Of a stretch of DNA of 64,000 nt, positions 43,329 to 55,035 are shown piece by piece. Position 1 is the stretch's first letter. The number at the start of each line of letters is the position of its first letter. Position numbers and translations under genes: made by a program. Source of the stretch: Nemopilema nomurai. Taxonomy: Eukaryota; Cnidaria; Scyphozoa; Rhizostomeae; Rhizostomatidae. The stretch lies in the NCBI GenBank assembly GCA_003864495.1, contig ML133389.1, forward strand, positions 310,001-374,000, given 5' to 3'. The notes under the pieces were generated by a model that did no database searches, was not told the DNA's origin, and worked only from the letters and a program-made list of their open reading frames with translations.

Positions 43329-44253
43329 TTCTGCTAAGCGGTTCTTCGGAAAAGAGAATGCTTTGCTGGTAGAGTACACCCTTTTATATAACGCATAAGA
43401 CTGAGCTAGGTGAAAAGGAAATTTCACTTCTATTCATGCATTTCCTGTTACGAAACATGGGCAATTGAAAAAGAGATACTGAATAGCAGGAAACAACACC
43501 TCAAAGAATTTAACAAAAATAGCTATTAACACCTGTGTCTAATTGAAATCACAACAATATGACAAAAATTTAAAACCAATATTGATTTCCCTTTGTATGC
43601 GACTAAATGACTTAGAATAGATGTTTTCACACACCTATTCAAAAGAAATAAAAGGGGATATCATTACTACATTAGAGTGCCCACACATAAGAAAACTACC
43701 CATTCATTCAACGAGAACAAATGCAGTTGTCTTTCTGTAACTCGCTAGAATTTTGTTTTAGAGAGCTTCACACGTTTTTCGAAAAAATTGGCAGTTTATA
43801 AAAAACATGCTAGTGAAGGTCTCAAATTTTAAAGAATCTTTACCTAAAGGTACAACATTGCTTCCCTTTGTGCTTTTTTCCTTAACTCAAAGTTGACTGA
43901 AAAAACTAATTCTCAAAATCATCTGCACACGAGTTACTTTATTTGAGAGATCTAATAATCTGTATATTCACAGACCTATCCATTTTGTTCTTCCCTTTTA
44001 GCAAGTTACATTCAACCCTGTGAAATTTTGTCACTGAAGGGACTTCCTGAGGGTAACATGTAATAAAATTGAAATTGAATAAAGATAGTGGGAAGCAAGC
44101 CATAAACCTGTTGAACCTTTTGGGGTCAATGCCAACTAAGAAAATATTGACTGACAACACACAGAGTTTTATCTTTTGCAAAGCTTTTTATAATCTAGAG
44201 TTCGATGCTGAGCAGCTTCAACAAGACCGATTTTATGAAATCTTGATATTTTA

Positions 44254-45109
44254 AGCTGGTATATGTTGGGTTCCAATTTCAAAAGTTCTTTGCGTTGTTG
44301 ATGCCCCTATGACATCAACTGCCTCTTGGCGACAATATTGCCCACAGCAAACAACATTGAATCATGTATCAGAAATATTGAAAAGAAGTGATGCATTTGC
44401 CACTTCAGGACATATATAGGGACATATTGTTTATACTTTTAGCAAGTATATTTTAATGAAATGGTAAGATTTTGACAAAAACAGCAATTAATACATATAA
44501 TTTTTATCTGTTACTGTTTTTTTTATAATCTGGAGTTCGATGATGAGCAGCTTCAACAAGGCTGATTCCTTGAAATCTTGATATTTTAGATAGATTTTGT
44601 TCAAAGAAGGAAAATATAACCTCTTCAATTTTTTGCTGCGAATCAGTGTTAAGACTGGTCTCAGAGTTGGCAAAATTTGAAACTTGTCACATTTTGCCAA
44701 AATTGAGATTTTCACACAAATGTCCCTAGCTTTTGTTGCCATGGCAACTATATGTCTAATTATCTATTACAGTAGGTCTTTAATCCTTTTGTAAAATCTG
44801 TTTTCAAGTTCATTTTCGGAATCTGTATGTTCAATTTACTCAGATTTGGTAATTTTCCTATCCTGAATCCAATGCTTAATGACAGTTCAGGTTGTTCAAA
44901 AAATGTTTTAAATTTAAGATGGTGGATCTCGAAAAATTAGGACGAAAAACATAAAATTTCAAATGTTTCTATTTTTGGAAATATTTCAGATATTCACTTG
45001 AAATTTTCAATTTCTATTTATCCCATATTTACCCATATTTACACAAAAAATCAGCAAATTCTGAGGGGATGGGTGACATCGCTGTCCCTCTTTGATATGG
45101 AATGACCCA
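44254..45109 (-). repeat. right long inverted-repeat arm
   Basis: Inverse of 39675-40539. Differences are scattered single bases and a few small indels. It carries the second copy of the 84-codon ORF and a copy of the transposase gene's 3' end. Confidence 0.85.
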
Positions 45110-45246
45110 ACTGCAGTTGATACAAAAGTCAAAACAAGTAAATTTTACATTCACTTACCTGGTGAAGAAAACTTTTCTTTAGCAGCTGAAACAAGAATTG
45201 AAAATTATTTCGTATAAATATAACTGAAATAATTCCTGCAATTTTG

Positions 45247-45540
45247 CTGCAAGAAATGATAACAATGCAACTTTTCAAGATTCAGTCTCTATTACTTACA
45301 TTTTAGTGTAATTTATATTCTTATCCATGTAGAATAAGTAACCAAAAGTTATTCTTATGATGTACTTCTTCTTCTTTCGCTGGGCGAAGGGAGAATGGAA
45401 AGGGACGGCTCCATTGCCTGCAAGAAATGATAACAATGCAACTTTTCAAGATTCAGTCTCTATTACTTACATCTTAGTGTAATCGAAATTCTTATCCATG
45501 TAGAATAAGTAACCAAAAGTTATTCTTACGATGTATTTCT
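45247..45540. repeat. about 118-bp direct repeat, 171-bp period
   Basis: ctgcaagaaatgataacaat at 45247 returns at 45418, and the copies stay similar to about 45365 and 45540. They are separated by a short unrelated stretch. No coding content. The rest of 45110-45821 shows nothing except short repeats of catacccatagtatcag at 45788-45840. Confidence 0.75.
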
Positions 45541-45821
45541 AGTTCCAGAGTTACACCTTTATCAAGTGATAATGGGCCAGCTCTATCGTCTAATAAAATG
45601 CATATTATAGTCTTCATCAATATTTGTTGATGCAGAAAGCTGTCGAAGTAGAATCAAATATGAAGATACAATATGGTGACACCTCTGATACTTTGTAATG
45701 ACATGTTTTTCAATAATACCTTTCTTGATATCCTTCTTTCCCTGTACATTTCGTATTTCATACCCAAAGTATTTCATTTTGCACACATCATACCCATAGT
45801 ATCAGTTCATAAGCGTACCCA

Positions 45822-46141
45822 TCATACCCATAGTATCAGCCTGGTTTTATGGACTGGCTTTTTTAATACATTCCCCTCCATATCGACGAGAAAGAATCTA
45901 TTCCCTCGAATTTCTGAGATTCTCACTGGACCCGAGTATCTCTGTTCCAGTTTTCTCCCTTTCTGGCTTTTAAATCCAATATTGGAAACCAGGACTTTGG
46001 AACCGACTTCCAAATCAGGAAAATTGCCACGAATCTTTTTCCTGTGCGCTTCTTTCTGCTTGCTCTGTGCGACAGCAACGTTTGAGCACAGCATCTCATA
46101 TACCTTAACATTGGCGGGTTGGAAACGATCCATGTGAGCAT
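45822..46141 (-). pseudogene. Ginger/Ty3-like integrase, last exon (C-terminal domain)
   Basis: Follows a 3' splice site (GGCAATATAG at 46142) and is open to a stop at 45822. It encodes VAQSKQKEAHRKK, DLEVGSKVLVSN, KLEQRYSGPVRISEI and LKKPVHKTRL, the chromodomain-side C-terminal module (GPY/F type) of Ty3 or Ginger integrases. It is the final exon of the gene whose earlier exons lie at 56398-57963; the intron between them now contains the Kolobok element. Confidence 0.75.
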
Positions 46142-47019
46142 CTATATTGCCTTCGCTCGGTAATAATTTGTTTATCTAAAATCGAAATAAAGAGCTAAAC
46201 ATTGAAAATATAACTTAGATTAACTGAACTCTAGCTAAAGATAATTCAGTTTAGACATAAATCTTGAGATCCTGTTGAAATCACGTCGCAAAACCATTTA
46301 AAGGTATTATGAATCGAAAAATGATTTTAACCTAATCGATAGAACTCATTTTGCTCTTTCCTACTGTAGTATCCATTTGCTAAACTTTAATCGCGTTTAT
46401 TCTGATAATTCACTCCAAAGCCTCGATTTTGCTGCACTACGAACTTCAAAATGTGGCCTACTTCAAACGCGGTCAAACCGCTCTGCCCTAGTTTCCTGTG
46501 ACGTAAAGTGTTTGACACATTCTCATTGCCTACGCAGCAAACATGTCGTTAATACGACTACACCCACCATCAAATAAGCTTTGTTTCCTGAACTTTAGGT
46601 TCCAAAGTGCCCATATACCCAAATATACTTTTTAAAACGGAAACTTACCGTCCTTCGACTAATAACAACACCTCATCAATGTGAAAAGTTATCGATCAAC
46701 CTAATATTGAGTCAGGGCTTGAAAGGTAGCTCTTTCTTCGTAAACAAACATTGCGTGTTAAAAACATTTTTCGCTTTGTTTTCAGATTTATTTTAATTTA
46801 CATCTAAAGAGCCCAACCCCTATACTGACGTAACGTAAAGTTGTTCGTTCCCGCTGTTTTCTAGTACTTTGCTTACGTCATTGAAACGTTTTCACACAAC
46901 AACTTACATATAAAAATGAGGATATCCCGTCATTTCCAACATTGTAAAATAAAGGTTTCTAGGATAATGTAAGGAGATTTACTACTCGAGCAAATAGGTT
47001 TAGCTGTGGAAAATTTGAC

Positions 47020-50000
47020 ATGGAAAAACAAAGTTCTAGAGGTGGAAAATATTGTTGTGCTGGCTTACCAAACAAAGAATCTTGCAAGAACAGTACTCAG
47101 ATTCCGGGAGTTTAATTGCACCGTTTTCCTAAAAATCCTGCAGTTCGCAAACAATGGACGAATTTTGTTCGACGATATCGCATTGATTTTGACCCATCAG
47201 CCTATACAGCCGGCCCTTTTTTATGCTCGAGCCATTTTACAAGTGCATCATATACACGCGGGGCGGCTATGAGTCTTCCAGGTTTTGATACTGAGAATAC
47301 AAAACGATTTCTCAATCGCGATGCAGTACTGACCATTTATGACCATGTATCGTCTAAAGCGCTGAATTCGGGAGAACCAAGTTGCAGAGAAAAACGAATG
47401 GCAAGTGCAATTTTATTTATTCTATTCTTCATTTTATCATCAGGTTACATTAGTTCATTTATTTAATTTTCTCGTTGTTCTAGATCGGCCAATAATTTTT
47501 TGGTATTTTAGGAAGTCTTTGTCTCTAGGCATCACTGACGAAACTAAATTGTTGTCACAGGGGGGAAGGGGGGCATTGTCCGATGACCAGGGCCGTCGAC
47601 AACTGGCTCGGACCTAGGGGTGATCTACAAAACTGGCCCCCCCCCCAAAATTTTTCTGTGGCCACGTCTTTAAGTCTTCCGAAGAACACGGGAAACGCCC
47701 TTTTTAGGTACAATTGTTGAAAAAGTTTTTTAAGGATTTTTACAAGAATGTGCAAAGAATCTTTATATGAATCAAGGACATGTTGGTATAGCTTCTCTGT
47801 GATAAACTTACAGGCGTTGATTTCATATAAGTAGCTGAAACAGTAGCTTTTTCATTGTGAATAGATCTTATTACATTGTTATGGGCCCCATCAGAGCACG
47901 GGCCCCGAACCCTTTGCCCCTCCTAACCCCCCTCTCGACGCCCCTGCCGATGACGCAAATAAATGGGTGCGACCATTACTAAAAGACTTGTCAGAATAGA
48001 AATTAAGAATAGACATTAAGAATAGACATTATATATCCTACCATATTACTAGGGGGCACAGGCCTTGGAAACTGGTTTGTTTTAGCGATTGTATCCTGTA
48101 TTTCTGTGCCTGTTTAGTTGAAATATTAACTCGATCATAACTATCAACAGATTGTAAAAGAAGCGTGCTCCAAAGATTTCCCCACAGAAAAATCCACGGA
48201 ATGCAATGAAGCCGAGCCGGTTGAGACGGAAAATGATCTGGAAATGGTACTCCCTGAAGCAGATTTTGACCCGCTTCCTGCAACAAGAGACGTATACTGT
48301 GCAGTTAATTTAAACTGTTCGGGATGTAAGAGAAGGAAGAAAAAAGGATCCTGTTGTTCAGAAAATACAAAAGAATTGCCACACGTGTTAAAAAGCTGCT
48401 CAACAAAAAACATTGAAGAATGTACGTACAAATTTTTAGACGACAGGAGTTTCTTGTAATTTCAGAACATGATAGGAGAGAAGCTCGACAAGCAAGCACT
48501 TAGGAAAACTGTTGTTTTCAAAAAGTCGATATAACAATAAAAAAACTTTCTATGTAGAATAATTGAATCTATTCAGAAACTTTTTAACAATATTTTAATT
48601 TCTGAACAGAAGTACAACAAATTGCTGAAAGAAAAAGACCTAGAAAATGACGAAGTTGACTTTGGAACAAAAAAAGACGAAACAGAAAGCATGCTTGAAC
48701 CCGAAGAGCAAAACTATGAAGAATCTGATTTTGGCATATCCGATGAATCTTCCGGTGAAAGCGAAGATGAGGGCATGGATGATGATGATGATGATGATGA
48801 TATGGATGACAAAAGTGGTGATTTTGATGAAAGAAAAAACATCCAATCAAACCGCATAAAGTATGTTATTTTTGCAAAAATATTTTGTACCTTTTTTAAC
48901 TTACTCAGTTCTTGTTGAAGCATTAGCAAAAGAAAAGATACGAAAAATGTCCATTTGCAGCACATAACAATTTTTCCCAGAATGACAAACTGAATCAATC
49001 CTATTCTTATGCACTCAACCAATTGAAGCCATAGATGATTGATCTAAAGAACAAAAATGCTGAAAACTGTTAAAAATCAGAACTAGTTCATATTCTGCTG
49101 GTTAAACTTTTTCACTGCATCACTTTTTAGATTTGATCTGAAAACGCCAGTGGCAGAAGAGCCCAAGTCCATTGTGTTTTGCAGTATGCTGATGCAACTA
49201 TTTTCAATGTTCTGCTTCAAGTGCAAAGTTGGCAAACCTGATGTTGAATTGGTCAAAAATGGCACCATGGTAACTGTGAATCAAAACTGTGATCAATGTG
49301 GAAAGAAGTCATTTACTTGGCAATCGCAGCCATTCATGCTTGGACGTTATCCCGCAGGAAATGTTCTGCTCAGTTTTGGCATACTAACTGCTGGTGCCTC
49401 GATAAGCAAAATCCTTGTGCTATTTAAGCATATGGGATTAGCAGCCTACAAAGCAAGGACCTACTTTCTGCATCAGCGCGAATTTCTGTTTCCTGCTGTC
49501 CTACATCATTGGGCAAATTACAAAACGTTCTTGACAGAGAGATGAAATGCAAAAAGGAAGTGACAATTTGTGGTGATGCACGTTTTGATTCAATGGGGCA
49601 CTCTGCAAAATATGGTGCTTACACAATTTTCTGCACGAATTTGAAAAAGATTGTTGACTTTGAACTTGTTCAGGTAAATTACTATGATTAACTCTTTTTC
49701 AAGGTTATGTCAATTAATAAAACAAAAATTTATATAAACAATGCAGGTAAATTTGAAGCTCTTTTCAGTAGATAAACCAAGTACACTACACCAATCAAAC
49801 TTCAAGCTTACATGTACTTTTAAATTTCAGGCTAATGAAACAAAAGGAAATTCTTCCCAACAAATGGAATTACTTGGACTTCAAAGGTCAATCCAGAAAT
49901 GCATTAATTCTGAGGTTCCTGTGTCGCAGTTTGTGTCAGATAGACACAGAGGTGTTGCGAAATGGTTGAGAGAGGAACATCCAGCTATTAAGCATTATTT

Positions 50001-51757
50001 TGATATCTGGCATATTGCCAGGACTCTAACAAAAAAGTTAATGAAGGCTGGGAATGAAAGTAACTGCCAAATTATTAACAAATGGACTGCAACCATTCGT
50101 AACCATTTATACTGGTGTGCAACATCATCAAAACAAGGTTTTAGCCAATTGATCATTGCAAAGTGGAAATCAATAATTAACCACATACAAGACATACACA
50201 CTCACGAGGATCCATTATTCAGTACCTGCATCCACCAAACATTGGATCAAAAAAGGAAATGGATTAAAAATGGTATGTGAGAGAAAACATCATGCCTACA
50301 AAAAGTATTTAGACTATCTGGCAATGAAATAACTTTCATTTGGTAGTTACATAGTTTTACATGTCAACAAGGCCACAGATCCACCCCTCCTCCAGATATA
50401 CATAGGTTTATGGTACCCTTAGTCAGTTAGAATTCAAGTGTTGGATCCTCATATTAGCAAATATTGTTTGTTCCAAGAGTTAATGCAAAGTACAGATAAA
50501 AGTTTCTGCACAAGAATTAAAAGTCTGAAAACTTTCTTAAAGGTATTGTTTGCTTTTCTTATTTCAGGAACTACTGCATTTGACAAATTGAAAGCTATAC
50601 TGCTTGACACTAGACTTCTAAACGATATAAGAAGTATTTCAAGTGATGCTCAGACAAGTTGTTTGGAAGCCTTTCATGCCACACTCAATCATTGGCACCC
50701 TAAAATGATTCATTACCATTGGCTTGGAACCAAATGCAGGTATTTACATTTAAAATTAGAGATGGTGCAGCTAATAGATACTTGTTGGGAAAACCATTCT
50801 AATTTTATTTGTTACTTGAGTGATTAAGAGTTGTTAGGCAGGTAAAAGTGATTTCTAGACATAATGCTGCCAACATATGGAAACTAATGTTTTTTCAATA
50901 AATATTGCATTGCTGAATAATATGAAAACCTTCAATCAGAGCTCTCATCCATTCCATTTCTGAAATGTTTTCTCTCTATTTGCTTAGACACATACTCGCT
51001 ATTTGTCATTTTAATGAGAATCTGTCAAGAGAGACCATGAAAACTGATGATGGTCAGGACATACTGGGAGTTTCGTTTCCCAAATACAAGCTCGGAGAAG
51101 AAGTTGTTAAACCAGTCCCTGTTCCACCAACATATGGTAAGTTTTAATAAGGTTTAATCTTCGACCAGGTTTTAGAGACTTCCAATATATATATTTTGTT
51201 TGATATTTAGCATAACACTTATTTCATTTACTTCAAGAGTACGTCAGAACCCTTCGCCAGATCTTGGTTTCAATTTCAAAAGAAGAAATGACCACTATCT
51301 TGGCACAACATACCTCAATTGCACCAAAGCCACTGAACTCACAATTTGAGAGTCGTATTTCAAAGGAAGAAGCAAAGGAGAAGTTCAGGAAAAGATCCTT
51401 TGTGATTACAACATTGAATCCACCAGGTAATGTTATTTTAGTAGTTTCTCCATCAAATACTTTGCTAATTATTTGCACTTTGCTTATAAATCCAATTATA
51501 TAATAACTATTGGGGTAAGTGATGCAAGCTGTCCCTTGAATTTCATGAAAAAGTTATGCAAATTATAAAAAATATAAAAACTAACATAATGACAATAATA
51601 TTATCACTTTTTAGCTCAACAGCAAAAGACCATGATGGAGCAGGAGGCAAAAAAGGCCAGAGGAACAGAGAAGAGGAAAACCAGAAAAACTGGTCACTGT
51701 AGAAGATTTGGAGGAACTATGCTTGGGCACTCTAAGCAAAAATGTGTCAGCAAATAA
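47020..51757 (+). pseudogene. Kolobok THAP-DDE transposase, nine exons, broken
   Basis: Exons, from splice sites: 47020-47400 (GC donor), 48151-48421, 48610-48860, 49131-49673, 49831-50272, 50568-50739, 50988-51136, 51238-51426, 51615-51757. Exon 1 is a THAP finger (CCAGLPNKESC ... CSSHF). Exon 3 is acidic with an Asp run. The core has CGDARFDSMGHSAKYG, QFVSDRHRGVAKWLRE and SCLEAFHATLN, which carry the D, D and E. The last exon ends CRRFGGTMLGHSKQKC, a small zinc knuckle. Breaks: a TAA at 47113-47115 in exon 1, a lost base near 49508, and phase trouble between exons 2 and 3. Confidence 0.85.
47588..47946. mobile_element. hAT-type MITE (359 bp)
   Basis: Inverted ends CAGGGCCGTCGA and (inverse) CAGGGGCGTCGA, with a perfect 8-bp duplication CCGATGAC at 47580-47587 and 47947-47954. 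Both CAGGG ends and the 8-bp target are hAT hallmarks. C- and G-rich near the ends; no ORF. It sits in intron 1 of the Kolobok transposase gene. Confidence 0.88.
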
Positions 51758-52003
51758 TTTAGTCTAAATATATATATATATATATGCAAACAATTATTAT
51801 GTTAACTTTGAAATAGAGTACTAATTCATATTAATCCATGTTCAGATTACACATTTAAATTTTGAAATGAACATGCTAAGATATTATATAAGCGCTGATT
51901 ATAAACTGTTACATATAGGCATAAGTTATTCTCTTTGGGCAGAATCTTTGTAGCCAGTTTTTTTATTGTTGGTGTTATATTTTTCCCTGATAAAATTGTA
52001 GAT

Positions 52004-55000
52004 CCCTTTCATGCACCAGTATTCAATTATTGAGATAGAAAATATTACTATGGTTCATTTTGATGTTTTTGGAATGTGGATGCCAAAAAACAAGATATTT
52101 TTAGATATGACATCAGGATGACGTCATTTGAATTTGTTGTTTTTGAACAACATTGTGCATGAAAGGGAAATCACCAACATATACAGAATTTCTTTCTTGC
52201 TACTAACACTAGAAAATAAGTTAAGTATACAGGCTCATTTAAAGTGGGCAGACTGGGGGACTAGTCAGAGCCCAACATTCACCAGAAAAAATAGTTTGAC
52301 ATCATCATAATTTTTTTATCACATCCAAATTTTCTGATGGTCTACCCCCGAAAAACACTTGACGTATGAATATCGTAGCTAAGATATGCCACATAAAGGA
52401 TGCAAGTGAAATGGCTGAGATCCATTGTTAGTATTCAGAAACTCTTTCAAACACTTGGAAATCAAAACAATAACGTAACAGTTAGGCTATGTGTAGTCCA
52501 ACTTTAAATGTTCAATGAAAGTTTGCGAAACAATTGCGCTTCTTTACCAAACAAAGGTACACTTTGCACTTGGTGCACATTACATGAGAAAATCCTGTCT
52601 TGCAATGTCTGCATCTATTTTGCTTCTCATGAAACTCTGGAAAATGATCAACTTTATCTTTGCAAATATCAATTGTGGGTGTTACAACACTAGGAGGTCT
52701 TCTCTGTTTGCAAGGTACTTCCAAGACATCATTGGAAGGTCTTCCTCGTTTTAGCTTACATATCTTTCCTGCATTTGCCAGGCTATGACCAATTTGGGCT
52801 TGGAATTTCAGGAGTGTCAGTTGCTTTTTCTTTGGAATATCCATTTGACCAGAGTGTCTTCGGTATAACAACCAAGCATTAACAATGGAGATGCCAATGC
52901 AATGAAAGACAATATGCATATAATATTTTACCGATCTGTGGCCAATTCTATACAAAGATAAAAGCATATCGCACAAATCTACTCCACCCATGTGGATATT
53001 GTATTCATGCATGATCAGTGGGCGTTCAATCTGTACATATTTTCTTTCCCTCTTACACCATCTTCTGGCTGCAGGGCCATCTTCCCCAGACATGTAATTG
53101 GAGATCAGCTGCACTATCCCATTATCCATCCATCTGACTACAGTTATACCACTATTCGCTTCCACAACACTGTCAGAGGAACCGCGCCCATTCCTTTTCA
53201 ATTCCTTCTCAGATTGCAGATGGTGTTGTGCTCCTTTCATTCTGTCTTTTCTAACAGTTGCAACAACCCAGATTTTCTTTTTGGTTAGGTGTTGAAGAAG
53301 GGGCAATGAACTGAAATAATTGTCAAAATAGATTTTATGATTCATGTTATGTGGTAATGTATCACATAATCGACGCAATACATTTCCAGCCATGAGCAGT
53401 TCTGGCATTTCTTCTTTGTCATTACATTTCCCACTATAAACTTCAAAATCATAGACCAAACCACTGACACCACATCTAGCCCAGACTTTTATTCCCCATT
53501 TGTGGGGCTTCTTGGGACAATATTGCTTGAAACTTGTGCGACCTTTTGTTGGTATCATTTGCTCATCTATAGATTGCTTTTCCTCCTGTGGAATGCTCCG
53601 ACATTTTTGAAGAACTGAGTCAACAACAGGTCGCACTTTGAATAGCTTATCATGGCCTTCTTGTCCAGCAGGGACATACTTTGTGTTATCATTGCAGTGA
53701 AAGTTCTTTTCCAGAATTTCAAATCGTTTCCCTGTCATTACTTCAGAAATTGATGAAACACGTGTTTCGTTTGCCCAATACATTCTTATTTGAGGAAGCT
53801 TTATTATTGACATCATGATTAGAATACCAATGTATTGTTCCATCTCGCTCTTGCTTGTTTGAATAAAGGCCCCAGTTTGTTGAACACTGTAAAGGTTAGT
53901 TTGTTCTGCAATATGCTGAATCAGATCTTTACTGAAAAATTGTTTGAAGTAATCAACTAGATTCAATGCTTTTTTTGGAGGTGGTGGTAGTTCTTGACCT
54001 TTGAAATTGACATCAAATTTTGGTGAGGTCCTTTTTCTCCAGCGCGTCTTCATTTCTTGGATGTTCCTTTCCTTTGATTTTGATGTGACTGAACTCTGCT
54101 GTAAATTTATACCAGTGACTGATCCTGGAATTTGTGTTTTGGCTGAGGCTTGTTGCTCACCTAACACCTCGTTTGACATATCTTCCTCAATTTCTGACAT
54201 ATATAATTCAGATTCACTGAGCTCTTCTCCAGATCTTTGGTATTCACTTCCAGATGAAGGAAACAGATCTAATTCATCCTCTTCATCACTACTCTCTTTT
54301 TCACTGCTTCCTGGCTCCAAAACAACTGGATTTCTTATGCGTTGGTTCTGAACTATATCTGTTTTCACAGTTCTCCCATAAAAGGACTTAGTAGAGATTA
54401 ATGTACCATCAGCCATATCTGTTTGAAATTAATATTATAAGCTTTTCAATAAAAAGGTAACTACTTTGAGAATTTTTTATTAATTGTAAAAGTCCTAAAG
54501 CATGCAAATGGCACAAATAACATCACATAAATTCTTAAAGGTGACAAAACTGTATAAAATATATTATCTATGGCTGTAAAAGTATTTCTTATAACGAATG
54601 CACTGATCAGCTGATTTCATATTTGTTGTATGTATTCGAGCTGTTAATGCACCATGTTGTTCCACAACAACAAATTTGTTTCCATGAAATTTATAAAACC
54701 TGTGCAAGAACTTGATAAGAACAATGGCTTGATTCACAGTTGTTAAGTAGAGTGAAAAGAATATATTTTTTACTCTGCTAAATGTTACATGTTGTATATA
54801 TTAAATTTGATTGACTCACCGTGACTTCGCTCGTTTTCAAAATTCGCAGTTAGGTCTCAGGAACACGCCGTTTTCAACAAACCGATTTGAAATAGCCTCC
54901 TTTTCAAACAAGCAAGCTGAAGGCCTATTGTATACAGTCTTGCTGCAGCCTCCTTCGATTGGTTAAAAATTGAATGGAAACAATGGCACTATTGTTTTAA

Positions 55001-55035
55001 TTTGTTGTTCCACAACAACAGGGTGCATGAAAGGG
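52004..55035. mobile_element. piggyBac element (3.03 kb)
   Basis: Perfect 14-bp inverted ends CCCTTTCATGCACC (52004-52017 and 55022-55035) with a further inverted copy inside the left end (52155-52167), the subterminal layout of piggyBac. It contains one intact transposase. The flanks show AGAT on both sides (with one extra A on the right), not TTAA. It interrupts exon 3 of the P2X7-like gene. Non-coding stretches are 52018-52511 and 54417-55021. Confidence 0.85.
52512..54416 (-). CDS. piggyBac transposase, intact
   Basis: 634 aa from the ATG at 54416. An acidic N-terminal third is followed by the DDE_Tnp_1_7 region: YFKQFFSKDLIQHIAEQTN, ILIMMSIIKLPQIRMYW, then SIDEQMIPTKGR, IYFDNYFSSLP and MGGVDLCDMLLSLY, the three catalytic Asp blocks (the last with its paired Asp). 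The C-terminal Cys-rich finger is complete (CRHCKTGF ... CTKCKVYLCL). Length and layout match PGBD4-like enzymes. No frameshift or stop, so it could be active or recently active. Confidence 0.95.
   Translation of the reverse strand: MADGTLISTKSFYGRTVKTDIVQNQRIRNPVVLEPGSSEKESSDEEDELDLFPSSGSEYQRSGEELSESELYMSEIEEDMSNEVLGEQQASAKTQIPGSVTGINLQQSSVTSKSKERNIQEMKTRWRKRTSPKFDVNFKGQELPPPPKKALNLVDYFKQFFSKDLIQHIAEQTNLYSVQQTGAFIQTSKSEMEQYIGILIMMSIIKLPQIRMYWANETRVSSISEVMTGKRFEILEKNFHCNDNTKYVPAGQEGHDKLFKVRPVVDSVLQKCRSIPQEEKQSIDEQMIPTKGRTSFKQYCPKKPHKWGIKVWARCGVSGLVYDFEVYSGKCNDKEEMPELLMAGNVLRRLCDTLPHNMNHKIYFDNYFSSLPLLQHLTKKKIWVVATVRKDRMKGAQHHLQSEKELKRNGRGSSDSVVEANSGITVVRWMDNGIVQLISNYMSGEDGPAARRWCKRERKYVQIERPLIMHEYNIHMGGVDLCDMLLSLYRIGHRSVKYYMHIVFHCIGISIVNAWLLYRRHSGQMDIPKKKQLTLLKFQAQIGHSLANAGKICKLKRGRPSNDVLEVPCKQRRPPSVVTPTIDICKDKVDHFPEFHEKQNRCRHCKTGFSHVMCTKCKVYLCLVKKRNCFANFH

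Larger units (their letters stand above)
39675..45109. mobile_element. DNA transposon with very long (about 860 bp) inverted repeats
   Basis: The left arm (39675-40539) and right arm (44254-45109) are inverted copies that look over 90% identical by eye, starting TGGGTCATTCCAT. Between them is a minus-strand gene of a transposase-like family. The gene's 3' end lies in the left arm, so the right arm also carries that end. I cannot fix the target duplication: AC follows at both sides but is too short to trust. A partial third copy of an arm segment (44165-44253) lies just inside the right arm. From 43430 to 44160 no gene is seen. Confidence 0.8.

Noticed and set aside
48584..48850. His- and Ile-rich antisense ORFs
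   Set aside because: Produced by the GAT repeat that encodes the Asp run in the Kolobok transposase.
51770..51786. TA dinucleotide run as a regulatory site
   Set aside because: Simple low-complexity sequence after the Kolobok stop codon.
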